Below, piece after piece: positions 41,255-49,743 of a DNA stretch of 64,000 bases (position 1 is the first letter of the stretch; every line of letters starts with the position of its first letter). Source of the stretch: Thermosynechococcaceae cyanobacterium Okahandja. GTDB lineage: Bacteria; Cyanobacteriota; Cyanobacteriia; Thermosynechococcales; Thermosynechococcaceae. A model generated the notes under the pieces. That model saw only the letters and a program-made list of their open reading frames with translations. It was not told where the DNA came from and made no database searches. Location: assembly GCA_041530395.1 (NCBI GenBank), contig CP136945.1:248001-312000 (forward strand). Direction: 5' to 3'. Made by a program: the position numbers and the translations under genes.

Positions 41255-41992
41255 CTAGGCCATCACCATACCACCATCAACATTAAAGACTTGCCCCGTG
41301 ATGTAGGCGGCGGCAGCATCAAGGGCTAAGAAGCGCACCATCCCCGCCACTTCGGTGGGGTCTCCATAGCGCCCGAGGGGAATAAACTTGAGGATTTCTT
41401 CTGCGTTGAGGCCAGCGGTCATTTCTGTGGCAATAAAGCCGGGGGCTACGGCATTGACGGTAATGCCCCGACTGGCCAGTTCTTTGGCAACCGTTTTAGT
41501 GAAGCCAATCACCCCCGCTTTGGCGGCGCTGTAGTTGGCTTGGCCGGGGTTGCCCATTTGGCCTGCCACGGAGGCAATGTTAATAATACGGCCACGTTTT
41601 TGCTTAAGCATGAGCTTACTCACAGCACGGGTACACAAAAATACCCCCGTGAGGTTGAGGTTAATGACGGCCTGCCAGTCTTCAAGGCTCATCCGCAGCA
41701 GTAGGGTATCGCGGGTAATACCGGCATTGTTGACCAGCACATCGACACGCCCATAGGTTTCGAGAGTCTTGGCAACAAGGGTGTCCACCTCTTGGGGTAC
41801 GGATACATCGGCAGCGATCGCCACCGCCTGTCCCCCTTGCTGTTGAATCGTGTTGACCACATCTAGGGCGGCATCTGCCGATCGGGCATAGTTAATAACA
41901 ACAGAAGCTCCTTGCTGGGCTAATTCAAGGGCGATCGCCCGACCAATACCGCGAGATGCACCGGTAACAATGGCAACGGCTGTTTCACTCAA
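41255..41992 (-). CDS. fabG: 3-oxoacyl-[acyl-carrier-protein] reductase
   Basis: A 245-residue short-chain dehydrogenase. The cofactor motif is VTGASRGIGRAIA, NNAG is present, and the catalytic Ser-Tyr-Lys are in NIASVAGQMGNPGQANYSAAKAG. The C-terminus PLGRYGDPTEVAGMVRFLALDAAAAYITGQVFNVDGG is typical of FabG, which reduces 3-oxoacyl-ACP with NADPH in fatty acid synthesis. It lies 29 bp upstream of valS on the same strand and may be co-transcribed. Confidence 0.93.
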   Translation of the reverse strand: MSETAVAIVTGASRGIGRAIALELAQQGASVVINYARSADAALDVVNTIQQQGGQAVAIAADVSVPQEVDTLVAKTLETYGRVDVLVNNAGITRDTLLLRMSLEDWQAVINLNLTGVFLCTRAVSKLMLKQKRGRIINIASVAGQMGNPGQANYSAAKAGVIGFTKTVAKELASRGITVNAVAPGFIATEMTAGLNAEEILKFIPLGRYGDPTEVAGMVRFLALDAAAAYITGQVFNVDGGMVMA

Positions 41993-42215
41993 ACCCTATA
42001 CTCTCCTAAACACGGCGATGCTGGCGCAGCAAGACAACAATTTGCTACTCAGAAGCAATGCCCTAACGCAGAGCGCGCTTCATCGCTGATCATACCATCA
42101 TTGCCGCTGCTGCCTGCCCTATCCAGACCCAACCCACAGGGGTAAGTCAACCCCTTCCGACACATAGACGGGTTCATACTTGCCAAAAGCGCGGAAATTC
42201 AAGCATTATGGAAGT

Positions 42216-42370
42216 GTTGTCCCCACACACGTGGGGGTGTTCGGCCCCCTTTCGGGGGGCAGGCTAAAATTATTCTTGGGTTGTCCCCACACACGTGGGG
42301 GTGTTCGGTCGTTCTACACGGGTAACGAGGAATCCTCGCACCGTTGTCCCCACACACGTGGGGGTGTTCG
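42216..42370 (+). CRISPR. Orphan CRISPR-like array, three 28-bp repeats and two spacers
   Basis: Three identical 28-base repeats lie at 42216-42243, 42280-42307 and 42343-42370. Each starts GTTGTCCCC and ends GGGGGTGTTCG, with the hairpin CCCCAC-ACAC-GTGGGG; the ends resemble type I-E repeats. Spacers are 36 and 35 bases. Unusually, both spacers hold palindromes: GCCCCC-TTTC-GGGGGC in the first and CGAGGA-A-TCCTCG in the second. No cas genes or AT-rich leader are in the window. The array abuts a truncated gene. It is too short to exclude another kind of structured repeat. Confidence 0.75.
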
Positions 42371-42414
42371 TGGTGCCCTGTACGGTGCCCTAGGGGCTAG
42401 ACTCGGCTCTGTAC

Positions 42415-42900
42415 TTGCCTCAAGATAAGGCGGCAATTTACCAAACTCGTCTGCAAGCAGGTGAGTTTCTACTGGTGGTGGAAGTCCCGGCGGAGAAAAC
42501 AGGGGAAATCTTCTTGTTGTTGCAAGCAGCAGGCGGTGAAGAGGTGGCCATTACCGATATGCAAATTCCGCGCCAACCGGAAGGGGAGTTAACCAGTAAG
42601 GAGCAAATTTCACCAGAGATGCGGGCAAGTCTCTCTGATGAAGCGCAGTCAACGTTTGTAGAAGCCTACAACCAAACCCTAAGCAAGTCCAACGATAAAA
42701 CAAATGCTTTGCTCAATGCATGGAAACGCATTAAAAGCCTCTTTGATCGAGATGAGACGGGTACCTATTCCAACCGTAAAGACAATATTACTTCCCGTAT
42801 GATCAGATTGTCAGTTTTTAGCAGTGTGTTTATGAAAAAATTGCTGGATAATCCCTCATCTAAATTTTATTCTTGGCTCAATCGCACTGTAGTTGTCTGA
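42415..42900 (+). pseudogene. Truncated stress-type protein with ChaB-like region
   Basis: The frame opens with TTG 42415 without a proper start. The first 40 residues (AAIYQTRLQAGEFLLVVEVP) resemble the second half of a general-stress (YflT/DUF1269-like) domain, and residues 75-100 (SLSDEAQSTFVEAYNQTLSK) resemble ChaB. Upstream, in another frame, 42370-42425 reads GALYGALGARLGSVLA, like the Gly-zipper that precedes this domain, so a one-base frameshift near 42413 is likely. The frame then runs into the N-terminus of the next (PsiE-like) gene. The 5' portion is missing where the repeat array begins. Probably non-functional. Confidence 0.55.
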
Positions 42901-43340
42901 ACTCTGGAAACCATTCAAGACCTGATTGTTATTTCTTTGTGTATTGGTTTATTCTGTTTTATGGTTTTGGAATTACGGGAAATGTTTTTTCTCTGTTGCC
43001 GCCAATAGAATTTCAGGCGGTAACGGCTGACATTCCGTTTCTATTGATTTTGGTTGAATTATTTAGACTCTTAATTATTTACTTGCAAGAGCAGCGGGTA
43101 TCCATTGGTGTTGCGGTAGAGGTGTCTATTGTCTCGGTGTTGCGGGAGGTCATTGTACGAGGCATTTTAGAAACTCCTTGGATACAAATTTTGGCTGCTG
43201 GGGCATTTTTAATTTTTTTAGCTATGCTGCTCTTGGTAAGGGTTTGGATTCCGCCCACATTTGAAGGGATTGATCCCGAAAAGGTTATTTCAAATCGGTA
43301 CAAAAAAGTTGCTAAACATGCGGTCATGTCAGCAGAATAG
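42832..43340 (+). pseudogene. PsiE-like membrane protein with a stop and a frameshift
   Basis: Parts of a PsiE-type (phosphate-starvation-inducible) membrane protein. From ATG 42832 the frame gives KKLLDNPSSKFYSWLNRTV, a TGA at 42898-42900, then in the same frame LETIQDLIVISLCIGLFCFM. At a six-T run near 42984 the homology shifts frame and continues as SLLPPIEFQAVTADIPFLLI and later VRVWIPPTFEGIDPEKVIS to 43340. A CGA-to-TGA change and loss of one T would explain both lesions. The gene appears inactivated unless these are sequencing errors. Confidence 0.65.
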
Positions 43341-43423
43341 ACTCACTGACTGGCAAGATAGAACCAACTGCCACAGTTACCCTAGAGCTTTAGGCGAGTC
43401 ACTCATTGCTTAATCTTTTATTG

Positions 43424-43714
43424 TATAATAGTTGGTACGGAAAGGCGAACCTAAGCGGTCTGGAAAGCAGATCCGCTTGATTATTATTGCAGTGATAGGA
43501 TAATGACGTTAGGGTGAGTTGCAAGGAATGCACTCAACAATAATGGGTGCGCTGCAACGACGCTACATTGACGTTAGATTGACGTATAGGGATTAGGCTG
43601 GTGTTTCCATCAGCCGTTGGGTGTAGGTTATGGTCAGTTACCTCAACTGGTAGGGGCACTCAGGTGGACAGCCTCCTCAGTATGTTAGGTATGCATGGGT
43701 AACGGGAGGTGCCA
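43424..43714 (+). promoter_or_regulatory. Promoter and long structured leader before dnaJ
   Basis: About 374 bp before dnaJ contain no gene. A TATAAT lies at 43424-43429. Downstream are a hairpin AAGCGGTCT/AGA-CCGCTT (43453-43478), an inverted repeat TGAGTTGCA/TGCACTCA (about 43514-43535), and three copies of TGACGT[T/A]TAG-like motif at 43504, 43569 and 43580. No CIRCE element was found. The leader would be about 275 bases, long enough for temperature-sensitive folding; that is speculation. Confidence 0.4.
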
Positions 43715-44707
43715 ATGGCTGGCAGTACATTTAAGGACTATTACGAAACGCTGGGGGTCAGCAAAACTGCTACCTCTGAAGAAATTAAACGAGCTTACCG
43801 TAGGCTGGCGCGTAAATATCACCCGGATCTCAACCCGGGGGATAAGGAAGCAGAAGCGCGTTTTAAGGAAATTAACGAGGCGCACGAGGTGCTCTCGGAT
43901 CCCGAAAAACGGCAAAAATACGACCAGTTTGGTCAGTACTGGCAACAGGCTGCGGCTGGAGCGTCAGCAACGGGTGGTGTTGAGGGTATGGATTTTGGCC
44001 AGTACGGCAGTTTTGAAGATTTTATTAACGAACTGCTGGGGCGCTTTGGGGCTGGGGGCGCAAGCCGCCGAGTTTATACTTACCGCACGACGACCGGCCC
44101 GCAAGGGGTGCAGGAGTATGTGGAATTTGGCACCGATGTCGACCCCTTTAGTCGGTTTAGCGATATTCCTGCCCAAGATACGGAAGCGGCGATCGCCCTC
44201 ACGTTGGCCGAGGCGTTTCACGGTACCCAAAAACGGCTGCAAATTGGTGATGAAACGGTGACGGTGCGCATTCCTCCAGGGGCGAAATCGGGCAGTCGCC
44301 TCCGCCTGAAAGGGAAAGGGCAACGCAGCCCCTTTAGTCAGCAGCGGGGTGACCTTTACTTAACCATTGAACTGTTGCCCCATCCGTTCTACCGCTTTGA
44401 GGGGGATAATATCACCTGTGAAATTCCCATTACGCCGGAAGAAGCGGTGTTGGGTGCCCAAATTGATGTGCCCACTCCCGATGGCAAGGTGAAGCTAACG
44501 ATCCCGGCTGGGGTGGACTCTGGCCAAGCCCTGCGGCTACGGGGTAAGGGTTGGCGTACGGCTGGGGGCGATCGCACCGATCTAATTGTGCGCCTGAAAA
44601 TTGTTACGCCTAAACATCTAACGCCAGAGCAAAAAGCCCACTACGAACAATTGCTGGCAATGCGTCGGTTTAATCCCCGTCAAACGGTAGCAGAGGTGCA
44701 GTTATGA
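43715..44707 (+). CDS. DnaJ/CbpA-type J protein without zinc finger
   Basis: A 330-residue Hsp40. The J domain covers residues 1-75 ([23 protein letters not shown] in KYHPDLNPG). A short Gly/Ala linker follows, then two beta-rich substrate-binding domains ([74 protein letters not shown]). The four CxxCxGxG zinc repeats are missing, making it CbpA/type II. It delivers substrates to DnaK. ATG 43715 has GGGAGG upstream, and its end overlaps the next gene by 4 bp (ATGA). Confidence 0.92.
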   Translation: MAGSTFKDYYETLGVSKTATSEEIKRAYRRLARKYHPDLNPGDKEAEARFKEINEAHEVLSDPEKRQKYDQFGQYWQQAAAGASATGGVEGMDFGQYGSFEDFINELLGRFGAGGASRRVYTYRTTTGPQGVQEYVEFGTDVDPFSRFSDIPAQDTEAAIALTLAEAFHGTQKRLQIGDETVTVRIPPGAKSGSRLRLKGKGQRSPFSQQRGDLYLTIELLPHPFYRFEGDNITCEIPITPEEAVLGAQIDVPTPDGKVKLTIPAGVDSGQALRLRGKGWRTAGGDRTDLIVRLKIVTPKHLTPEQKAHYEQLLAMRRFNPRQTVAEVQL

Positions 44708-45018
44708 GTACCAATTTTAGCCTGTCTCGCATAGTTTGCACGGCCAGAGGCGATCGCCTTTATAGTTTTGAGCAAGCCGCTTACGTCACCCAAACCTCTG
44801 TTGCCTTGCTTGAGCGATTTGCCCGCCTAGGATTAATTGAGCCGGTTGGCGCAATGCTCCATCCCCAAGACTTAGTGCGGGTCGTCAAACTACAGCGATT
44901 GCGTCGCGACCTAGGGTTAAATTTAGTGGGGGCAGCCATGGTTTTAGATATGGCGCAAGAAATTGCTCAGTTAAAAGCACAACTCGACGCCTATCGGCGA
45001 GCCAACTCTCCCGAATAG
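44704..45018 (+). CDS. CbpM-like MerR-type chaperone modulator
   Basis: A 104-residue protein with a MerR-like helix-turn-helix core ([20 protein letters not shown] ... GLIEP ... [22 protein letters not shown]) and a C-terminal helix. Small proteins of this build following CbpA-type J proteins are CbpM modulators that inhibit the J domain and DNA binding. The 4-bp overlap with the J-protein gene supports a functional pair. DNA-binding transcriptional control is the alternative. Confidence 0.82.
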   Translation: MSTNFSLSRIVCTARGDRLYSFEQAAYVTQTSVALLERFARLGLIEPVGAMLHPQDLVRVVKLQRLRRDLGLNLVGAAMVLDMAQEIAQLKAQLDAYRRANSPE

Positions 45019-45207
45019 GCATGGCAAGTATGTGGTGAACGTCATCAAGGAGGCATGGAGCCATGTTCAACGGATGAAACACGCCCTCGAGACCGCTTGG
45101 CAACGCTTAACGTCCTAGGGCAAGCGATACGTGCCCCAAGCAGCAAACACTGAGGGTTGCCCGGCTCAAGGGATGGCAATGGTGTAGGATAGAAAGTAGG
45201 CAACGTG

Positions 45208-45387
45208 TACAATAGGATACACTGACGGCTGTCTGTAAACGCGCCGAGTGGTTAATTGCCTATGCCTTCCGCATAGATAGCCTACCGCCACTAAAGAACT
45301 TCCAGCAGTTCCCGAGCCTCTGGAAGCTCAGTTTGCAAAACAGTCTATTTTCAGACGGTGGGCAATGACCCGCCTTTTTTGTTTCTT
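45208..45387 (+). ncRNA. Structured leader RNA of the rimP-nusA operon
   Basis: A TACAAT box at 45208-45213 should start an RNA near 45220. It contains a perfect hairpin CTATGC/GCATAG (45260-45276), a hairpin CTTCCAG/CTGGAAG (45299-45326), and a long-range helix CTGTCTG (45229-45235) with CAGACGG (45352-45358). The last helix shares bases with the intrinsic terminator that follows, so the two folds exclude each other: a classic attenuator layout. I do not recognise an Rfam family. The rest of the 45019-45207 gap shows no gene. Confidence 0.6.
45357..45380 (+). terminator. Intrinsic terminator/attenuator just before rimP
   Basis: GGTGGG and CCCGCC pair (one G-U) around a six-base loop, followed directly by six T at 45375-45380. 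It ends 7 bp before the rimP ATG, so transcripts must pass it to express rimP and nusA. NusA itself affects pausing and termination, which makes feedback control plausible. Confidence 0.75.
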
Positions 45388-45861
45388 ATGTCCATGCAAT
45401 CGCTTCTCCCTGTTGTCCAAGCCTTGGCACAGCAGGTCGCAGACCAGGAACAACTAGACCTTGTTGGCGTTCAGTGGTACTCCCATCAGTCGCCACCCAT
45501 TTTGCGAGTTGAGGTGCGGCACCCCAGCGCCGATACCAGCTTAGAGGACTGCGAGCGCATGAGTCGTGCCCTTGAAAGCGTTTTGGATGCAACGGCAGAT
45601 TTAGCCTTTGCTTACGTGCTGGAGGTCTCTAGTCCGGGGCTGTCCGATCGCCTCAGTAGCGATCGCGACTTCAGTACGTTTCGTGGCTTTCCTGTACGGG
45701 TCACCACCACTGCCCCTCACCGTGGCAAAACCCTATGGGAGGGTCATCTCATTCGTCGCGACGAGGACCACGTCTATCTCAATCAAAAAGGACGATCCCT
45801 AGCGATTCCGCGGGCACTCATTGCCAGTGTGCAACTCTATACCCCCCCTAACGAGCCTTAG
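45388..45861 (+). CDS. rimP: Ribosome maturation factor RimP
   Basis: A 157-residue protein needed for maturation of the 30S subunit. The N-terminal alpha-beta domain contains LRVEVRHPSADTSLEDCERM and SRALESVLD, then the signature YVLEVSSPGLSDRLSSDRDF; the C-terminal Sm-like barrel follows. I start at ATG 45388 because an upstream GTG lies within the terminator hairpin. First gene of rimP-nusA-ylxR. Confidence 0.93.
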   Translation: MSMQSLLPVVQALAQQVADQEQLDLVGVQWYSHQSPPILRVEVRHPSADTSLEDCERMSRALESVLDATADLAFAYVLEVSSPGLSDRLSSDRDFSTFRGFPVRVTTTAPHRGKTLWEGHLIRRDEDHVYLNQKGRSLAIPRALIASVQLYTPPNEP

Positions 45862-45920
45862 TCGGGTCTAGAGAAGCAGCGGACAACGCATTTTACTACA
45901 CCAAGAGGTTGCAATTTACG

Positions 45921-47111
45921 ATGAGTACCTATCGCTTACCCGGCCTGCGGGCCATGATTAATGAAATTAGTCAGGAACGGCATCTACCAAAACATGCGGT
46001 TCACCAAGCGCTTCAGGAAGCGCTGCTAAAAGGGTATGAGCGCTATCGCCGCAGTCTGCGCCCTGACCATGCCCATTTTGAAGAGGATCACTTTGCCAAC
46101 TTTGAAGTGGAATTAGATACTGAGCAGGAAGGCTTTCGGGTGCTGGCCACAAAAACCATTACCGAGACGGTGACCAACCCCGATGCGGAAATTGCCCTTG
46201 CGGACGTGGTGGAAGTGGTACAAGATGCCCAACTGGGGGATACGGTGCTGCTGGATGTGACCCCCGACCACCAAGAATTTGGCCGCATGGCCGCGATGCA
46301 AACCAAACAGGTACTATCTCAAAAGCTACGGGATCAGCAACGCCGCTTGATCCAAGAAGAGTTCCAAGAGTTGGAGGGCACCGTCCTGCTGGGGCGGGTG
46401 CTACGGTTTGAGCGCCGCTCGGTGATTATGGCGGTACGCAGTGATGCCAGCCAGCCGGAGGTGGAAGCGGAACTGCCGAAGCGGGAGCAACTTCCCAGTG
46501 ACAATTACCGCGCCAACTCCACGTTTAAGGTGTATCTAAAGCGGGTGAAGGAGGGAGCACAGCGGGGCCCCCAATTGGAGGTGTCCCGGGCCGATGCGGG
46601 CCTTGTGGTGTATTTGTTTGCCAACGAAGTGCCTGAAATTGAGGACGAAGTGGTGCGGATTGTGGCAATTGCGCGGGAAGCCAATCCGCCAAACCACAAG
46701 GTGGGGCCCCGCACCAAAATTGCCGTGGATACCCTCGAGCGGGATGTGGATCCGGTGGGGGCCTGTATTGGGGCGCGCGGCTCGCGGATTCAAGCGGTGG
46801 TGAATGAGCTACGGGGCGAAAAAATTGACGTTATTCGTTGGTCGCCGGATCCCGCCACCTATATTGCCAACTCCCTCAGCCCGGCACCGGTGGAAGAGGT
46901 GCGCCTGATTAACCCAGAGGCGCGCATTGCCCATGTGCTGGTGCATCCCGATAAGGTGCCTCAGGCCATTGGCAAAGAAGGGCAAAATGTGCGGTTGGCC
47001 ACCCGCTTAACGGGCTGGAAAATTGAGGTGCGTGATAGTTCTACCTACAACCACGAGGAGGAAGATCGCTTGGCGATCGCGGCTTTAGAGGCGCAGGACG
47101 CTGCCAGTTAG
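45921..47111 (+). CDS. nusA: Transcription termination/antitermination factor NusA
   Basis: A 396-residue NusA. The N-terminal RNA-polymerase-binding domain (LRAMINEISQERHLPKHAVH ... EALLKGYERY) is followed by the S1 domain (residues about 140-205) and two KH domains with GACIGARGSRIQAVVNEL and VPQAIGKEGQNVRLATRL. The acidic repeats of enterobacterial NusA are absent, normal for cyanobacteria. It controls pausing and termination and may regulate its own leader. ATG 45921 chosen over a TTG 12 bp upstream. Confidence 0.95.
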   Translation: MSTYRLPGLRAMINEISQERHLPKHAVHQALQEALLKGYERYRRSLRPDHAHFEEDHFANFEVELDTEQEGFRVLATKTITETVTNPDAEIALADVVEVVQDAQLGDTVLLDVTPDHQEFGRMAAMQTKQVLSQKLRDQQRRLIQEEFQELEGTVLLGRVLRFERRSVIMAVRSDASQPEVEAELPKREQLPSDNYRANSTFKVYLKRVKEGAQRGPQLEVSRADAGLVVYLFANEVPEIEDEVVRIVAIAREANPPNHKVGPRTKIAVDTLERDVDPVGACIGARGSRIQAVVNELRGEKIDVIRWSPDPATYIANSLSPAPVEEVRLINPEARIAHVLVHPDKVPQAIGKEGQNVRLATRLTGWKIEVRDSSTYNHEEEDRLAIAALEAQDAAS

Positions 47112-47123
47112 AGGAGTCGGGGC

Positions 47124-47411
47124 ATGGGAGTACCACAGCGGCGTTGTGTGGCCTGTGGTCGGCTTGCCGATCGCACCGAATTTTGGCGGATTGTCCGTTG
47201 CTGGCCTGACCATACCGTTACGGTGGATGCGGGGATGGGGCGCTCTGCCTATCTGTGCCGCAACCGCAACTGCCTGAAATTGGCGCAGCAGAAGAAACGG
47301 CTGGGGCGATCGCTGCGCTGTGCCGTTCCTGCAGCAGTATTCGATACCCTCAATGCTCGCCTTAGCCGAGAGTTACCCAGTGCTGTATCTCAAGGGGAGA
47401 CCCCATGCTAA
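47124..47411 (+). CDS. ylxR: YlxR (DUF448) family protein
   Basis: A 95-residue protein with the YlxR signature: PQRRCVACGRLADRTEFWRI, then RSAYLCRNRNCLKLAQQKKR. The family is proposed to bind RNA or DNA. In most bacteria infB follows it, but here bioA begins in its last codons, so the usual nusA-ylxR-infB order is broken after this gene. Confidence 0.9.
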   Translation: MGVPQRRCVACGRLADRTEFWRIVRCWPDHTVTVDAGMGRSAYLCRNRNCLKLAQQKKRLGRSLRCAVPAAVFDTLNARLSRELPSAVSQGETPC

Positions 47412-48706
47412 GCTCACCCATTTGGCAGCCCTTTACCCAAATGAAAACCGCCGATCCACCCCTCCAGGTGGAGCGAGCCGCAGGCGCTATCCTGCACCTA
47501 CGGGATGGCCGCCAGATTATTGATGCCATTTCCAGTTGGTGGGTGACGTTGCATGGCCACAGCCATCCGCTACTGGCGGAGGCACTCTACAAACAGGCAC
47601 AAACCCTCGAGCACGTCATTTTTACCGGCTTTAGCCACGAACCTGCCGAAACCCTCGCTCAACTGTTGTGCCGCCACACCCCTGACCCTCTCCAGCGGGT
47701 CTTTTTCTCGGACAATGGCTCAACAGCGGTCGAAGTGGCGCTCAAAATGGCCTACCAGTACTGGCAGCAGGTGGGGCAACCCCAGCGATCGCGCCTGATT
47801 GGCTTTGCGGGCGGCTACCACGGCGATACCCTCGGAGCCATGACCGTGGGGCAAAGTTCCCCTTGGTGGCACCCCTTTCAGCGGCTCCTGCCACCGCTCA
47901 CCATTGTTCCCTATCCGGCCACCTATCCGGCGGATCCCGACGTGAGTACCAAGGAAGCCGATGCCCTAGCGTGCCTTGAACAAACCCTTGCGGCAGCACC
48001 AAACGAGTATGCCGCCCTGTTTATTGAACCCCTCGTGCAGGGGGCAGGGGGGATGCGCATGTGCCGCCCCCAATTTTTGCAGGCGGTGTCTGAACTGGCG
48101 AACGCCTACGGGGTACTGGTAGTGTATGACGAAGTGATGACCGGCTTTGGCCGCACGGGGGATCTGTTTGCCTGCACCAAAGCCGGAACAGCACCGGATC
48201 TCCTCTGCTTATCGAAGGGGTTGTCGGGGGGATGCTTGCCCCTTGCGGTCACGTTAGCCACTGAAACCATTTATCAGGCGTTTTATGACGATGATCCGGC
48301 GCGTGCCTTTTTCCATAGTCATTCCTACACGGGTAATCCCTTGGCCTGTGCCGTCAGTGTGGCATCCTTTGAATTGTTGCTAGCACAACCCCATACCTAT
48401 CAGCGCTTGGAGGCTCTTCACTGGCAGCACTACCACCAGTACCTTGCCGATGTTCCCAACCTGCACCAGTTCCGCACCTGTGGCACGATTGCAGCGATGG
48501 AGTTAGCCGGCCAAGAGGCCTCCTACTTTAGCACCCGGGTTCCACAACTGCGCCGCCGCTTTTTAGAGCTAGGGGTGCTGCTGCGCCCCTTGGGGTCAAC
48601 CCTCTATATTTTGCCCCCCTACTGCATTAGCGAAACGGAACTGGCGACCGTCTATGGGGCTATCCGCCAAGTGGCCACTGAAGTGGCTGAAGTGGCTAAG
48701 AGTTAG
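47405..48706 (+). CDS. bioA: Adenosylmethionine-8-amino-7-oxononanoate aminotransferase
   Basis: BioA makes 7,8-diaminopelargonate with AdoMet as amino donor, a step of biotin synthesis. The 433-residue PLP enzyme shows the start SPIWQPFTQMKTADPPLQV, the ISSWWVTLHGHSHP substrate segment, the PLP Asp in VYDEVMTGFGRTG, and the PLP Lys in LLCLSKGLSGG. It overlaps ylxR by 7 bp. The biotin transporter gene bioY lies 380 bp downstream on the other strand, a functional grouping. Confidence 0.94.
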   Translation: MLSSPIWQPFTQMKTADPPLQVERAAGAILHLRDGRQIIDAISSWWVTLHGHSHPLLAEALYKQAQTLEHVIFTGFSHEPAETLAQLLCRHTPDPLQRVFFSDNGSTAVEVALKMAYQYWQQVGQPQRSRLIGFAGGYHGDTLGAMTVGQSSPWWHPFQRLLPPLTIVPYPATYPADPDVSTKEADALACLEQTLAAAPNEYAALFIEPLVQGAGGMRMCRPQFLQAVSELANAYGVLVVYDEVMTGFGRTGDLFACTKAGTAPDLLCLSKGLSGGCLPLAVTLATETIYQAFYDDDPARAFFHSHSYTGNPLACAVSVASFELLLAQPHTYQRLEALHWQHYHQYLADVPNLHQFRTCGTIAAMELAGQEASYFSTRVPQLRRRFLELGVLLRPLGSTLYILPPYCISETELATVYGAIRQVATEVAEVAKS

Positions 48707-49079
48707 CTGGAGCATGGCTGGCTAAATAACTGAGCAGCCAGTTCACAGCGGTGGCGCGACGGGTGCGCCGGGGCGTTAATTCCTGAATCGAGTAGCCTTC
48801 AAACCCCAACTGCTCCTTCAGGAGTTGCTTGTGGGGAGCCGGAATTGAACGAGTAAGCTGGACAATGGCGGGGCGGCTGCCGATGAAGTCCGGTGGTTCG
48901 GGGTAAGGGGTGGCCCACTCTGCGGGGACGCGATCGCACTGCCACACTTGACGAGCCGCGTCGTAGCGGTAGCCGAGGCAGTGCCACAATAGCCGGTTGA
49001 CCGTAGCATCGTCAATTTGATCATTCAGGACCTGCCAGAAGGTCTCTGGCGTGAGGGGAGGTAGCGCAGCCATCATCAC
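48696..49079 (-). CDS. DUF1823 family protein
   Basis: A 127-residue protein matching my memory of DUF1823, found in cyanobacteria and plants: LPPLTPETFWQVLNDQIDDA, VNRLLWHCLGYRYD, YPEPPDFIGSRPAIVQLTRS, and GYSIQELTPRRTRRATAVNW. Function unknown; plant homologues are plastid-targeted. Three Met codons in a row begin it; any could be used. Its end overlaps the bioA end by 11 bp, and bioY lies just upstream on the same strand. Confidence 0.82.
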   Translation of the reverse strand: MMMAALPPLTPETFWQVLNDQIDDATVNRLLWHCLGYRYDAARQVWQCDRVPAEWATPYPEPPDFIGSRPAIVQLTRSIPAPHKQLLKEQLGFEGYSIQELTPRRTRRATAVNWLLSYLASHAPANS

Positions 49080-49086
49080 TCAAACA

Positions 49087-49707
49087 TTAGTACAGCAACA
49101 CGAGTCGCAAAATCCGTGCCACCAAGGCAACGAGGCAGACAATCACCAGTTGGCCAGGTAAGGCCCATAGGGAGTATTGTTGCACAAGCTCTAGCAAGGG
49201 TTGGGTGATCTGGCCAAAGAGCGCTAAGCCCGCGAGGTAGAGCAGGCCACAGCCGTGAATGATGGCTAACCCAGCGAGGGCACTCAGAGCCAGCCATTCA
49301 ATTCGCGCCGTTGTCCCCGGCCGGAAGGCCAGCCAGCCGCACACCCATGCCGCCGGTACAAACCCCAACAAGTAACCAAAGGTGGGTTCCTGCCAATAGT
49401 CCAGCCCGCCGCCTTGGGAAAAAACCTGAAACCCACTCAGACCAAGGATGAGGTAGGCAACTTGCGAGAGGGCTGCCGCTTGGCGACCCCCCATACAGCC
49501 CACCAGCAGGACTGCCGCCACTTGGTAGGAGACGGGTAACCCATACACAGGAATGGCACTCCAAGAACTGGGTAACACCCACTGCCCCTCATCGTTGAAT
49601 AGATTGGGGATGGCGATCGCCGCCTCCATAAACGTCCCGGCCACAGTGAGGAGTAACCCCAAAATTGCCCAAAGAAATTCATCTAACGGTGACACAAGCT
49701 CCCTCAC
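49087..49707 (-). CDS. bioY: Biotin transporter substrate-binding membrane protein BioY
   Basis: A 206-residue membrane protein with about six helices. The family signatures are YGLPVSYQVAAVLLVGCMGG and GGGLDYWQEPTFGYLLGFVP. BioY is the substrate-binding S component of an ECF transporter, and can work alone. GTG at 49707 is the apparent start. An IS200/605-type element begins within about 30 bp upstream, so the native promoter may have been displaced. Confidence 0.9.
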   Translation of the reverse strand: MRELVSPLDEFLWAILGLLLTVAGTFMEAAIAIPNLFNDEGQWVLPSSWSAIPVYGLPVSYQVAAVLLVGCMGGRQAAALSQVAYLILGLSGFQVFSQGGGLDYWQEPTFGYLLGFVPAAWVCGWLAFRPGTTARIEWLALSALAGLAIIHGCGLLYLAGLALFGQITQPLLELVQQYSLWALPGQLVIVCLVALVARILRLVLLY

Positions 49708-49743
49708 GAACTTTTAACTCTTCTCGCGGAATTCCCCATCCGC

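Noticed and set aside
42180-42428. 82-codon frame with repeated PHTRGGVR
   Set aside because: The repeated peptide is just the translation of the 28-base repeats of the CRISPR-like array; not a gene.
43341-43423. Possible gene between psiE remnant and dnaJ
   Set aside because: No open frame with start and ribosome site was found; the stretch looks like promoter DNA.
45034-45117. Small frame after the CbpM-like gene (KEAWSHVQRMKHALETAW)
   Set aside because: About 28 codons with GTG start and no recognisable family; could be a transposase fragment but too short to support.
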